Shown here: positions 19,994-31,850 of the stretch, in pieces
Layout of the letters: each line of letters starts with the position of its first letter
Numbering within the stretch: the stretch's first letter is position 1
Source of the DNA: Nannobrachium achirus
Lineage: Eukaryota; Chordata; Actinopteri; Myctophiformes; Myctophidae
DNA length: 64,000 nucleotides
Reading direction: 5' to 3'
NCBI GenBank assembly: GCA_963921795.1
Contig: OY997651.1
Coordinates: 45,087,828-45,151,827 of the forward strand
Position numbers and translations under genes: made by a program
Notes under the pieces: model-generated
What the model was told of the DNA's origin: nothing
The model's database searches: none
The model's input: the letters and a program-made list of their open reading frames with translations, nothing else

Positions 19994-20655
19994 TAACGGT
20001 AGCCCCTGCATAATGCATATGGAAAATACATACAGGCTACAATTTCCTTTGCAATAATTTAGCATTTAATTAAACCCAAGCTTGCCAATGCGTCACTTCA
20101 CATTTTCCCTACAGAAGGATCCTTTGAGATGTTTCCTTGTGAAGAAAAGACGAGGTAAAGCAGCGAGGTAAAGAGTAGCTCAAGGCCCTCCACTACAGTT
20201 CGCTTGCCTCCTATCAGTGCTGCTGAGCACTGGGCAATTACATTACGGTTTACAGGTTAGGCATTTAACAGGCACTTTCATCCACAGCGGCTTACAAAAG
20301 TGCAACATTAAACAAAAACACTTAAAGGCACTTACTAATTTGAAAGATTAATGCTGAGCCTTTTTTTTTTTTTCAAAGCGTGCTGGCAGGGCTCGGTTGG
20401 GCTGCGGGCCATAATTGATGGTCAGTCAGTGTCTCTCGCTCACCGTTTCCCTGGTCTTGTTTTAACCCGTTAATAAGACCTGACGCCGATTTCTACAAAA
20501 TGTCTTCTGGATCCTGACAGTTCTCTGAAAAACGTGCAGTTTACAATTTAGACATTTAGCGGATTTGGCGATTTAATGTAAGCAAGGATAACACATAATA
20601 CAGCAGTAGTAATCAGGAAAATCTCTATAATCCGAGGTCCCATTAGAGTAAGGTT
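19994..20655. other. Unassigned stretch
   Basis: A GGCATTTAACAGGCAC-like phrase at about 20255 resembles the TTTAGCAGACGC repeat. No gene recognised. Confidence 0.3.
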
Positions 20656-21048
20656 AGGGTTAGGGTTGGCATTCACCAGGTTAGCATTCACCAGCGTTGG
20701 CAGCTTAGCATTCACCAGCGTCGCCAGGTTAGCATTCACCAGTGTCGGCAGGTTAGCATTCACCAGCGTCACCGGGTTAGCATTCACCGGCGTCACCGGG
20801 TTAGCATTCACCAGCGTCACCGGGTTAGCATTCACCAGCGTCGGCAGGTTAGCATTCACCAGTGTCGGCAGGTTAGCATTCACCAGCGTCACCGGGTTAG
20901 CATTCACCAGCGTCACCGGGTTAGCATTCACCAGCGTCACCGGGTTAGCATTCACCAGCGTCGTCACCGGGTTAGCATTCACCAGCGTCACCGGGTTAGC
21001 ATTCACCAGCGTCACCGGGTTAGCATTCACCAGCGTCGGCAGGTTAAC
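20656..21048. repeat. 24-bp minisatellite, about 16 units
   Basis: The unit GGTTAGCATTCACCAGCGTC + ACCG is repeated about 16 times. Variants have GGCA for ACCG, GTGTC for GCGTC, and one GTC insertion. Because 24 is a multiple of 3, long frames open on both strands (8-residue repeats), but nothing suggests a gene. It is bordered on the left by TTAGGGTTAGGG. Confidence 0.95.
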
Positions 21049-21827
21049 GTCGGACAACTGGGACCTCGAAACAGTGGGACCTCGGAACAGTGCTACGCGC
21101 CCATTGTAATCTGTAATCTAGGGTCGTAAGTAAACCAAGAGCCTATCATCAGTCTAATATATTATAGAATATAAAATAAATACCACAATAATCTGTACAT
21201 TGAAACTATACACACTATGTGGTGCCAGGTCAACAATGACCTGACAACTAGTTGTCTTCTAGTCTTCTAGTTCTACTGGATCTCTTCTCCACTACTCCCT
21301 AACATTTTTGTCTAGTTTTTATCTGTTGGTGAAATTGTCAATACCGTATATTTAGTCTTAGTTTTAGTCGTCATAGCTTAGTTTTCATTTAGTTTTTATT
21401 TTGTTTTCGTCATTGAAAAAAGGTCAACGCACATTTTTCGTCATAGTTTTAGTCGACAAAATCAACAAATGCTTTAGTGTGTTTAATAAATGATCCTATA
21501 ATGTTTTTGGACTAACGGGCACAGACAAAATCAATGTTTTTGTCTGTGCCAGTCCCAGAACGTGTGTGAACCCTGCTTTGTGGTCTGTGTGCAACGTGTA
21601 TCGAATTCAGTATATTATGTTAACGAGGACGGTTTCTGAAAGGAACATCTGCGGTCAGTTAGTATGGGTTCTTCTGTCCCACTTAGCCAAATCTGTGTCT
21701 GTGAACTGACCTGTGATTGGCCATGGCTTGGCTAGACAGAGTGCTATTTGTTGCCAACAATAAACGAGACAGTTGTGAGTCAGAATCCAAATCTGGGCTT
21801 CAGATGAGACTAGGCTTGACAGGCGCA

Positions 21828-21830
<3 letters not shown>
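21049..21830. other. Mostly unassigned, with a decayed CAGTGTTGATTT-family fragment
   Basis: Positions about 21310-21460 are rich in TAGTTTTAGTCGTCAT-like words, the antisense interior of the family bounded exactly at 16065. Confidence 0.45.

Positions 21831-21894
<64 letters not shown>
21831..21894. repeat. (CA)n microsatellite
   Basis: More than 30 CA units. Confidence 0.95.
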
Positions 21895-21896
<2 letters not shown>

Positions 21897-23114
21897 ACGC
21901 ACACCCATGCAGTTGTGCATTTTCAGACACTTATCCAGAGACCGAGGGCCAGTTGTGTACAAACTAGAGTCCATCTTTGTATTGCGAGACATCAACAAGG
22001 AATAACTTGTCTAAGTGCAGTAGGAAGGAATATGCTGGACAAGGGATCACATTATCTTCTTTTACATGTCAGAATGGCAATACTTTTAACACAGCTTTCA
22101 TTGCGCTCTAGCTTCGGTGCAGAGGCACGTAGCACACCAAAGCCAGTGAGCGTCACAATCACAATGACTGAACTACACAAAACCAGAAATAAATATCTCC
22201 CAGAGATATGAACAGATGGGAATCACTTATGCTGTACCCACAACTATAAAAGCATTACTGATAGTTTAATAATTCAAAATGAGGCACAGGAACAACATAG
22301 CACCAGAATTACAGTATGATCCACAACCCTTCCACCACCACACACACTGTTCTCTTCATCCATCCAGCCGTCCGTCTGTCCGTCCATCCTCTCCTTCCTA
22401 GCCTCCCTTCCTCATTGGATCTGCACTGCAGATTCTCAGGCATACTTATTCTCCAGTGATTCATCACTCATGCTCTCTTCCACTCAGGCCTCTCCCTGTC
22501 ATTCCTTTATTTCTGTCCCGTCTTTCCCTTATTTCTGCCTCTCTCTGTCTTGCTGTCTCTTATGCGGAGCAGCACAGCAATGCATACATTCTAAGCAACA
22601 AACATGGAGGTAGAATTCTACCCTGGATTCTATCTCAACATCCTTGAGATTCTTCTGAGTGTTCTGTTTTGACCAAAAGCTTCCCAAAACCACGTCGACT
22701 ACATTTCCGTTTACTGCCTCAATCGGGATTCTTGAGTTTTTCTTTTCCAGATTGTAGCCCACTTATCTTATCTCTCTCATTTTCCATTTCCTCCGTCATC
22801 CTTCCCCACATCCACTCGTCCACCATCCTTGTCAGTTGACGTGCGACGAGGAGAAGGGCACTTTGTTTGATTAGGCTCCTAATAAAAAAAGATTGGAGAA
22901 ATGTGAAGATGCCTCATAGGAAGGAGGAATGTGCTGCATTCACCGTTTCCAGTTCGCTCGATTTGTTCTCATCACATCCTCCCCTTAGGGCTTTTAAGAG
23001 ATATGTCAGTTTCATTTTAAGGTGGTATTTAAAGGCTAATGAATGTTTTTTTTATTCCTACAGTTTACTCCCATTTATTTATTCATTTATTGAGTTGACT
23101 ATGCATCATACGCA
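21895..23114. other. Unassigned stretch
   Basis: CCGT/CCAT-rich near 22365-22390, otherwise unique. No gene recognised. Confidence 0.3.
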
Positions 23115-23300
23115 TATAAATGGTAAATGGTCCATTTATTATAGCGCTTTTATCCAAAGCGCTTCACATAGAGTGTGCATTTACATTCGCCCATTCACCC
23201 ATCACACATTCATACCAACCTGCACATCGGAAGCAATTATAGGGCTTCAGAGTCTTGCTTGCTCAAGGACACTTCCGCGCTAACTCTGCCGGAGACCGGG
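23115..23300 (-). mobile_element. Diverged SINE fragment
   Basis: It shares the AATGGTAAATGG, AGCGCTT…CCAAAGCGCTT and CAGAGTCTTGC…CAAGGACACTTC blocks with the SINE at 6898 but is clearly diverged. The tRNA-like head is degraded. Confidence 0.75.
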
Positions 23301-24041
23301 ATGGAATTGAGTGCACAGATGAGCTGACGCGGAGAGAAACCGCTGGTAGAGTTACATTTTAGCGTCCAGTCTGCATTATCTTTTGTTTCCCCATCTGTTC
23401 ATGGGTGAAAAGATGACAGCTAAACAATCACCAAACTCCAGACCGTTCTTTTATTTTTATTGTGGTAAAACCCTGTTTAGAAAACATAATTATAATAGCA
23501 GCACTGCACTGAGTACATACTTTGACTTGTCATAATTGGTAAAAATGTGTATTGGGCATGTTTGATTTAGGTGCACCCGTTTAGCAAGCATTGGCGGTAG
23601 AATTAACTATTTTTCATATACTTATGCTTTGACACGGCACAATCTGATTCGTGCTTAAATTGATTAGCTGCAGCTGTTCTTTACCCTATACTGTGACACT
23701 GTGAAATTGTGGGCGTTTGTACAATTAGTCTCTGCTAGGCAAACGGAAAAGAAAACATTACCCCGATTCAATCCACTTGTATGGTGTATTTTCTGAGGAG
23801 GCTCCATGCGTGTCCCTGTGTTTAATTGTTTAATTTGACACGCACGCTACTGTTTCACTCTGAGGAAGCGAAACCGCTTATTTGCGCAGAAACTATACGT
23901 TAGCCTACTGACACCGTCTCCCGCTGCAGTGGTCTATTTTCCTTGCGTTTAGTGCATTGTTGTTCAACTTAACTTGGATAAGATTTCGGTGCCAGGCCGC
24001 ATGCAAAATGACGAAAAACTCTGTAGGCAAATCACCTATGG
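23301..24041. other. Unassigned unique stretch
   Basis: No repeats or coding signals recognised. Confidence 0.3.
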
Positions 24042-24401
24042 CGGTGGTTTTCAACCATCGGTCCGGGGACCATCCACCAGTGGTCCTTGAGGGGGTTCCA
24101 GGTGGTCCCCAGCTAATGGACAGTCGGTAACCAAATGGACCCTTATGGATGTTTAACTCTTGAGAGTGTAAAATGAAACCAAGTGGACCCCACACGGGTC
24201 CATTTGGTTTCATGTTGCGCTCTCACAAGTTAAATTATTGTTTAACATCTGCATTGCCTCAGAAAGGTTATTTTGATCAACGTTTGACTGTCTCCCTCAT
24301 CAATACAGCATGGAATATGGTATAAATACAAATGGTGGTCCGTGGTTCAAATGCCAAATAAATAATGGGCCTTGATATGAAAACGGTTGAAAAGCACACT
24401 G
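24042..24401. mobile_element. hAT-like element, GTGGTTTTCAACC family
   Basis: CGGTGGTTTTCAACC pairs with GGTTGAAAAGCACACTG. The core contains an inverted pair around ACCAAATGGACCC / GGGTCCATTTGG. It is related to 42197-42609. Flanks match only about 5 of 8. Confidence 0.7.
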
Positions 24402-24475
24402 GCCTACAGTAATAATGTGACACAATTATAATTTTGGAATATACTTGAGCAAAAGCCACTTATCGTTTGCGTACG

Positions 24476-24479
<4 letters not shown>

Positions 24480-24515
<36 letters not shown>

Positions 24516-24522
24516 CGTGCAG
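24480..24522. repeat. (GT)n microsatellite
   Basis: About 16 GT units with GCGT interruptions. Confidence 0.9.
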
Positions 24523-24928
24523 GTGTGTGCACACTCGCAAGCAGCGCCGCAATAATCCATTTGTCTTCGTGCAGCGTTCACACAAACGTTTGCACGCACT
24601 GTGCCTCCAGCACCTGAATAACCAGAATTATGGAGAGGCCAAGCGCTTTTTGAATTGGACATAAAAGACTTCCACTTTGCCATAAATCAGGCAGACTTAG
24701 AATAAATAGTTTAGCCTCAGTAACTGATGGAGGAGCCCCTCTGAGGACCTGCATTAACTCCTCTTAATGGCACTGGGAGCAACACAAGGTCTCACACACA
24801 GGCAGGGAAGTACCAGCACGCACGCACACACACACATTCACACATACGCATGCAAGCACACACGTACACGCACGCACGCTACATTCACTTCGGTCTTTCT
24901 CTCTCTATATCCCCTGCATACTTTCTTC

Positions 24929-25380
24929 CAGTGGTGGAAAGTAACTAAGTACCATTTTGAGGTATTCGTACTTTACTTGAGTAGGCCCTATTTCCAATTT
25001 CCAATACTTTTACTTCTACTCCACTACGCACTTTTATGCCACTACAATTATGTGAAAACTTTAGTTACTAGTAACTTTGCAGATATAAATTATACTATTT
25101 AAAAACATACCACTTTAGCCCTACTGAGGCTATTTAAAACTAGCAAATCTACAAGCTCACAAAAAATTGCAGATCTACAAGCTCACAACGCGATGTGACA
25201 TGTTGTGAGCTTGTAGATCTGCTATTTTCAAACATTTTGTAGGCTACTTTTACTTTTGGTACTTTAAGTACATTTTAATGACAACTTTTACTCAAGTAGG
25301 CCTACATTTTGTATCCCGTACTTTTACTTGTAACAGAGTATTTCTATATTGCAGTATTGATACTTTTACTTAGGCCTAAT
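24929..25380. mobile_element. TAC repeat, right end missing
   Basis: It begins CAGTGGTGGAAAGTAACTAAG and keeps the palindromic module (25172-25229), preceded by an extra partial left arm at 25142-25160. It runs to TACTTTTACTTAGG without a terminal CACCACTG. Confidence 0.8.
25172..25229. repeat. AATAGCAGATC palindrome, CACAACGCGATG tip
   Basis: AATTGCAGATCTACAAGCTC pairs with GAGCTTGTAGATCTGC around CACAACGCGATGTGACATGTTGTG. A duplicated left arm precedes it. Confidence 0.8.
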
Positions 25381-25460
25381 GAAATGCTTTCTTCCCTGCT
25401 TGCTTTTTCACATACAACACACATACTGTACAGTAAGTCAGAGACGCACATACACGCACG

Positions 25461-26037
<577 letters not shown>

Positions 26038-26483
26038 CTGTGGTTCTCAACCTTTTCAGGCCACGGCCCCCGAAATAATCATATTTTAACTGGGGAACCC
26101 CCCCCCCCGCTGACAAGCACTTGGAGTTGTAAGAGTCCAGGCATTACATTTTGTATAGTTCTAGTGTGAAAATAGCAGATCTACATGCTCACAACGCCTC
26201 GCCTTGCGAGGCGTTGTGAGCATGTAGATCTGCTATTTTCACAATTTCTGCCTCTATCTAATATTTGACAATTCGGCCAATGTTTAATTTGTCATTTTAG
26301 AGGTAATTTAAAATTCCTTTAGAAATGTGCATATACCCTCTATACACTTAAACTTTATGTTGGTTTGTTCACAGTTGAGTGAGAAAACAATGTTGCACAT
26401 TAAGCTTATCATCGGGGGACCCCCTCCCCAAAATAATTTGGGGACCCCTCTGGGGGTCCCGACCCACAGGTTGAGAACCACTA
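26038..26483. mobile_element. hAT-like element, AGTGGTTCTCAACC family
   Basis: CTGTGGTTCTCAACC and GGTTGAGAACCACTA are inverted ends. TCAGTGCA before and TTAGTGCA shortly after suggest a flanking duplication. It carries the best palindromic module of the window (26165-26243). Confidence 0.8.
26165..26243. repeat. AATAGCAGATC palindrome, perfect 38-bp arms
   Basis: The left arm 26165-26202 and right arm 26206-26243 are exact reverse complements, separated by CTT. The arm reads TGTGAAAATAGCAGATC, then TACATGCTCACAACGCCTCGC. This is the reference copy of the module. Confidence 0.95.
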
Positions 26484-26970
26484 CCTTAGTGCAACATCCC
26501 TCCTCCTCCGTTATTCTTCGTATGTAAGCTACTCTTTGTGCCGTTGTCGGCCCCTTTGAGCGAGTCGTGTGTACTACGTTTTCTATCGATCCGCTGTATT
26601 GTCCTTTTCATAGCCGTTTTTCTTTTCCATTCGTTCCATCTGCTCGTCTCCTGAATGCACGTCCATTTGTCTTAACGTCCTCCTGTCTGCCTCTTGCTTT
26701 TTTGGGTCTTTTTTCCCCGAGCTGCTCAAAAGAAGAAAACAGCCCAATCTAGGCCATGCAGTGCATTACATTAGCCAGGCCTGCATTCCTTCATCTATTG
26801 ATCTGCCTGGGGTTTTAAAGGAGAGACTCTCTCTAAACCTTGAGAACCTTTCTTGGCTTTTTAAAAATATTACATTTTATTATAGTTTATTGATACCAGT
26901 CAAAAAAAAAAAAGAGCCATAATACTTGGACTGTTATCGCAGGCTGTGATGAGTGGGGAAAGGCAAGGAG
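26484..26970. other. Unassigned unique stretch
   Basis: No repeat or gene recognised. Confidence 0.3.
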
Positions 26971-26971
26971 G

Positions 26972-27022
<51 letters not shown>
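26971..27022. repeat. (GA)n microsatellite
   Basis: About 25 GA units. Confidence 0.95.
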
Positions 27023-27030
<8 letters not shown>

Positions 27031-28168
27031 GATGACGACGACGGATTGAAATATTGTTCAAGGTCTTCAACTGTTTGCTTTAAAGGTGTGTGGGTGTACA
27101 TGAGGACCTTGTATGTCATAGGCTACACTCGAAAGTCAGGGCACACACAGATGTGCATGATTCACAGCGAATGACACACAACACACGCAATGGTTAATAC
27201 GGCGCTGCATCATGTTCGATGCAGGCTCATCCTTGCTTGTTAGTTGCACCAGCAGAGCGTGCAAGTACCGTGTTCGGTGCTGTCTGTTTCCGGCTGACAG
27301 TACAAAGGCAGAGCCTTTAGCCAATGAGGGAGCAGCATTCTCATACTACCCACACCGATCGAGGTACTTGCGCGCTCTGTTGGCGCACATGTAGGCCATA
27401 CATGGCCACGAGTGCAGTCTTGTTTCCATGTTATTCGATCCGCCTCAAAGAATAGGCTGACTAAATGTCCCCTTTACCCTGTCACTCTCTGTGTCTCTCT
27501 GTTTCTGTCTTCTCTGCACTCTCTCTCTCTCTCGCACGATCACAAGTTTTGACAGCGAGTTCATTCAAGCGTTTTAGTCTACTGTGTATACATTGCCCAA
27601 TACAGTAGTAGAGGAAGAAATAAAGGGAGAGAGGGAGGGATGGAGGGAGGGGTAGACGACAGAAGAGAGGCGGGGAGGGGAGGGGGATGATGAGGTGCAT
27701 ACATTAGGCTAAGCCATGGATAGGCCTAACAGTAAATACGAGTGCGGCGATGTTGACAGGCAAGATGTGATGACGGCATGGGACAGGATGGAATAACAGG
27801 GAGATGGATTCGGGTTATATCCATTTTTACAAGAGGATAGTGGAGCGGCGGCAACGGCGGGCGGTTCTAGAGCGATATGTGAGAAAGGAGATGATACACA
27901 GAGAGAGAGATGTGATAGGGACATGGCGGGGCGGCTGCTTTTATTCTTTAACATTTCCAGGACTGTCATTGCCTCGTCTCCTCCTCCCTAGTCCCCCTCC
28001 TCCCCTTCATGATTTACCCCCCCCCCACTCCACTCTGTTCATCTCTCTGCCACCCTCTGCCACCCTGGCAGTCTCTCTCTCTCTCTTTCTCTCTGCCCAT
28101 AATGTTTTTAATTAAAAAGATGAGTCTGCCACGCTCCTCCCCTCTCCTCTCCTCTCATGCTGATCACA
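27023..28168. other. Unassigned stretch
   Basis: The part at about 27240-27400 has inverted ends (CACCAGCAGAGCGTGCAAGTAC versus GTACTTGCGCGCTCTGTTGG) and shares phrases with 29840-29950, suggesting an old miniature element. The rest is pyrimidine- or purine-rich without genes. Confidence 0.35.
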
Positions 28169-28170
28169 TT

Positions 28171-28239
<69 letters not shown>
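28169..28239. repeat. (TC)n microsatellite
   Basis: About 34 TC units. Confidence 0.95.
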
Positions 28240-28240
<1 letters not shown>

Positions 28241-28551
28241 AGCCTTGTATTAGAGAGTTCTGCCAATGCGGGGTCAGAAACAGCGCCGGTCACGTGGTTC
28301 ATGTAACTCGAAATGTCACTTTTCCCCTCATAGACTCCAATGCATTCCGTGAACTTCCGGTTCAGCGCTTTGTCACTATTCGCCAATAGATGTGGAAGAC
28401 CTGCCCCCATGAAGTGAGCGGAGATGACGTGACTCTCAAATAGAGGGCTCTGGTTTGTCTTGGCACTGGGAGGCTCTCTCAAGATCTTTTTGGACGCTTT
28501 TGATGTCCGAGAAAACACACAAGCACCTGTGCTCACATGTATACAGTACAA

Positions 28552-28943
28552 CAGGGGTCTTCAACAAGGGGTCTGGGACCCCTGGGGAGTCCTCAGAGTT
28601 ACTACAAGGGGTCCTCCAAATCTTCTAGTCCTTTTTATAACAACTTGAACCCTAGCGTCCACCTTCTGATAACTTTAGCCTTAGCCTATTTTCGGCAAAG
28701 AGGTTTGGTGGAGAGGAAAAAAAAGAGCAGACTAAGTACAGAATGAAAGGTCAAGTTTATTAAGTATCGACGGCTCAAGTGGTTAAATATCTGAAAACAC
28801 AAATTGACATGAATCCAAAATACACAGATTATTGTGCTGTCAAACGATTAAACTATATGGAATCTATATGAAAAAGTTGTGGGGGTCCCTGCTTCATCTT
28901 TCTCAACTAAGGGGTCCTTGGCCTGAAAACTTGAAGACCCCTG
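28552..28943. mobile_element. hAT-like element, CAGGGGTCTTCAAC family, 7/8 duplication
   Basis: CAGGGGTCTTCAAC and TTGAAGACCCCTG are inverted. CAGTACAA (28544-28551) and CAATACAA (28944-28951) flank it. Where the sister copy at 11351 has a palindrome half-arm, this copy holds a foreign-looking segment within 28692-28802. Confidence 0.9.
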
Positions 28944-29002
28944 CAATACAATACATAAATACATTTGCATTGTTACGCTTTCTTTCTTTCTTGCTTGCTT
29001 TC

Positions 29003-29004
29003 TT

Positions 29005-29066
<62 letters not shown>
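29003..29066. repeat. (TC)n microsatellite
   Basis: About 30 TC units after a CTTTCTTG-rich run. Confidence 0.95.
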
Positions 29067-29068
<2 letters not shown>

Positions 29069-29387
29069 GCGTGCATGATATATTATATAAATGTTCACAA
29101 TGTGGTAGAGGAGTGGAGAAGGGGTGTAGCCTACAGTATAAGGCAATATGTAAGAAAGGTATGAACACATAAAAGGAGACGATTGAGAGAAGTGCTATTA
29201 TACTTTAACGTTTCAGGATTGTCATTACTGCCCCCTCCCCTCCCGTCTCCGACATCCATCTTTTATTCACTCCATCTCTCCGTCGACCCCCCCCCCCCCC
29301 TCTCTCTCTCTTGCAGTTATAGCTGCGTGACCTGGAAAAGCATGTTTACCCACACTTGTTTTTAATTAAGAGGACGTCGAGCATCCG

Positions 29388-29438
29388 CTCTCCTCTCCTC
29401 TCCTCTCCTCTCCTCTCCTCTCCTCTCCTCTCCTCTCC
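29388..29438. repeat. (CTCTC)n microsatellite
   Basis: About 10 TCCTC units. Confidence 0.95.
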
Positions 29439-29446
29439 CCATTTCT

Positions 29447-29690
29447 TACTTAAAAGTATCAATAATACTGCAATGTAGAAGTACTCTGTTACAAGTAAAA
29501 GTCTGGAATTCAAAATGCACTTGAGTAAAAGTATGAAAGTGTCGGCATCAAAATGTTCTCCCAAGTACCAAAAGTAAAAGTACAAAATGTTTGACAATAG
29601 CGGCGTGTTGCGACGTGTTGTGAGCTAGATCGGTATAAAATAGGGCTAAAGTGGTTTAGGTAGGCCTATCTTACTATAAATTAGGCAAAT
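29447..29690. mobile_element. TAC repeat fragment
   Basis: TACTTAAAAGTATCAATAATACTGC through CAAAAGTAAAAGTAC, with a degraded palindrome (GTTGTGAGCTAGATCGG) at about 29617-29635. Both termini are missing. Confidence 0.7.
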
Positions 29691-30378
29691 CTACGTCCGT
29701 GTGTGTGTGTGTGTGTCTGTCTGTCTGCGCTTATGTCATCCAATGAGAAAACCATTGAAAAAACACATGGTTTCCAATGGGAAAACCCTTGAAATAACAC
29801 AGAGTGACGTCATCAATGGGGTGATGGCGTCACCATCATCACCATCAACAGCCAATGAGGGACCAGCATTCTTGGTGACTTCGCCATCAACAAGTGCGAC
29901 CTGATATAAATAACAAGACGCGCTCTGCTGGCGCACAATTAGGCCTTACGGGCCATATATAGATTCGACTATATGTCTGTGTGTGTCTGTCATAATATCG
30001 AGGCATAAGGGCCACGAGAGGGGCCGCCTATGCCCGTGGCAAAGCAGAACGGGCATAAACGGGCATATGTCCGAAAATCTTGAGGTGTGTTGGATTGGTG
30101 AGCTTCACATGACATTTTGGTCAACCAGGACCAATTTCCAGGATTGGTCGAGTTTCACGTGACATCATAATATCCTACTGAAAAACGGGGGGAGTGGGCT
30201 CAAACCTCTGGTAAATCCTGAACCCTTCTTTTCTGAGACAGCGTTGACTGATCAGACTTTGCATGACGCTTGTTCCACTGAACTAATATAAGTGGTAGAG
30301 CACACAATGGGACACCATTCTGTTACACAGTAGGACTTGAAGAACCTAATTTAAGCCCTCGAGGATCTGCTGTGAGGA
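29691..30378. other. Stretch upstream of the kelch sequence
   Basis: Contains CCAATGGGAAAACCCTTGAAA phrases shared with 9797-9890, and GCTCTGCTGGCGCACAATTAGGCC shared with the 27240-27400 repeat. No convincing TATA box or splice acceptor for the kelch frame. Confidence 0.35.
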
Positions 30379-31426
30379 ATGATCTGCTGGACGCTGAATC
30401 TAAACGGAGGACCTAATAGAGGCGGTGAAGCTGCTGTCTCCTCGGGAGACAAAGTCTACTCATTTGGAGGGAGGAACGATCAGCTTGATGTTCACATCTT
30501 CAACACTGTATCTTTACGCTGGAGGACGTTGGCCCCAGTGACACCTGGGAGTGGAAAACATCACCTTAAGGTTCCATCCAATCGCTGCTTCCACACAGCT
30601 GTGCTGATAGAAGATACCATCTACATCTGGGGGGGTTATAAATATGACACGAAAGGGTACTGCAACAGGCTTTATGCATTTGATGTCGACTCCCACAGAT
30701 GGTTCAAGCCCAAGATTTCTGGGACTGTTCCAGAGGAGAGGTGGAGCCATTCGGCCTGTGTCTTCAGGAAAGCCATGTTCATCTTTGGAGGATACAACGA
30801 TGTAACTGGTTTCTTCTTTAATGACCTGTACACGTTGGACACCACCACAATGGTCTGGTCTTTAATTAACACCAGAGGCACTCCACCTCCTGTTTCAAGG
30901 TGTCACTCTGTCAAACATCATCGGGACGAAGATGTTTGTATTTGGGAGTGGATCCCACCAACTTCTCAAAAACTTCATCAGTGTGTTTGACACAGAGACC
31001 AACTGCTGGCTGAGAACAGAGTACCTTCTTCCAGAAGAACGCTTGGGTCATTCAGCCTTTACCTACAATGGAGAGCTGTACATATCTGGTGGAAGCGGTA
31101 AAGGTAATTTCCTCAATAATCTGCAGGTATTCAACCCAGAGACCTTCTCCTGGAAAAAGGTCACACCAAATAGAACATGTCCATCTTCGATGTATTTGAT
31201 GTGTTGTTGCATTGTGGGAGATCGAATCGTACTCTTTGGAGGATTAAGAAGATCTGATGAACTGTTCATCTTAGACTTAAGTCCTAGTCTCAAGACGTTA
31301 TGCAAGCTAGCAGTCATTCAGTACGATCTGGACCAATCAGAACTCCCACACGACGTCAGGTGGGAACTGGCAGCCATGGCGACCAACAGCAACAAACACA
31401 TAAATGAAATAAGACGTGTCCAATAA
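30379..31426 (+). pseudogene. KLHDC3-like kelch-repeat sequence, intronless, one frameshift
   Basis: Two overlapping frames, 30379-30990 and 30932-31426, read as one kelch-repeat propeller protein of about 350 residues. It resembles kelch domain-containing protein 3, a CUL2 ubiquitin-ligase substrate receptor (family knowledge). Kelch blades are visible as FGGRNDQLDVHIFN, WGGYKYD…LYAFD, FGGYNDV…LYTLD, SVFDTETNCW, SGGSGKGN…LQVFNP and LFGGLRRSDELFILD. The C-terminus SPSLKTLCKLAVIQYDLDQS is the most specific match to KLHDC3. The break is one extra base in or near the AAA at 30913-30915: the second frame is +1 to the first and resumes kelch sequence immediately. KLHDC3 genes have many introns; none is present here, so a retrocopy is likely. 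No poly-A tail or flanking duplication was recognised. A sequencing error or a fast-evolving KLHDC3-like paralogue remains possible. The ATG at 30379 was chosen because kelch homology starts right after it. Confidence 0.75.
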
Positions 31427-31680
31427 GGGCGTGGTCTCATGTGGATCTCAGACTTCATTTTGACCAATCTGTACCGTCTGTCATGATGTATCTATGACAT
31501 AATGACTCCATATTTGGGCTTGGTGTCAGTCCGATCCGACTTGACATTGACTTCCGTTATGAAATTAAAGTAAACTAGAAGCAGTGCTCTTCCGAGCACA
31601 GGTCTACGCCAGGTCGGTTTTTTGCGGCCTTCTGGTTGCGCTATTTTTTGTGGCCTCCTGGTGGCGCTACAACATTTCAG
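31427..31680. other. Sequence between the kelch stop and the SINE
   Basis: GGTGGCGCTACAAC and GCGGCCTTCTGGTTGCGC phrases near 31630-31670 belong to the GTGGCGCTA-rich dispersed repeat that resumes after the SINE. A possible 3' UTR of the kelch sequence lies at 31427-31560, without an obvious poly-A tail. Confidence 0.4.
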
Positions 31681-31850
31681 GCTTTTTATGCCTTTATTTG
31701 ATAGGATAGCAGACTGACAGGAAATGGGGAGAGAGATGGGGAATGACACGCGGCAAAGGCCGTCCGGATCGGGAATCGAACCGGCGACGCCAGCAGGCAT
31801 CATAGCCTAGTATGTGGTATGCCTTGACCACTAGGCCAGCGGGCGCCCCC
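31681..31850 (-). mobile_element. tRNA-derived SINE, second family
   Basis: On the minus strand the 5' head reads GGGCGCCCGCTGGCC, with A box TGGCCTAGTGG and B box GGTTCGATTCC. A body with GACACGCGGCAAAGG-type sequence and CTATCAAATAAAGGC follows at the 3' end. This is the layout of a very common fish tRNA-SINE and differs from the one at 6898. It is inserted in a GTGGCGCTA repeat. Confidence 0.85.

Noticed and set aside
20548-21109. 169- and 147-codon frames with 8-residue repeats
   Set aside because: Both strands are open only because the minisatellite unit is 24 bp. There is no signal peptide, no non-repeat domain and no gene context.
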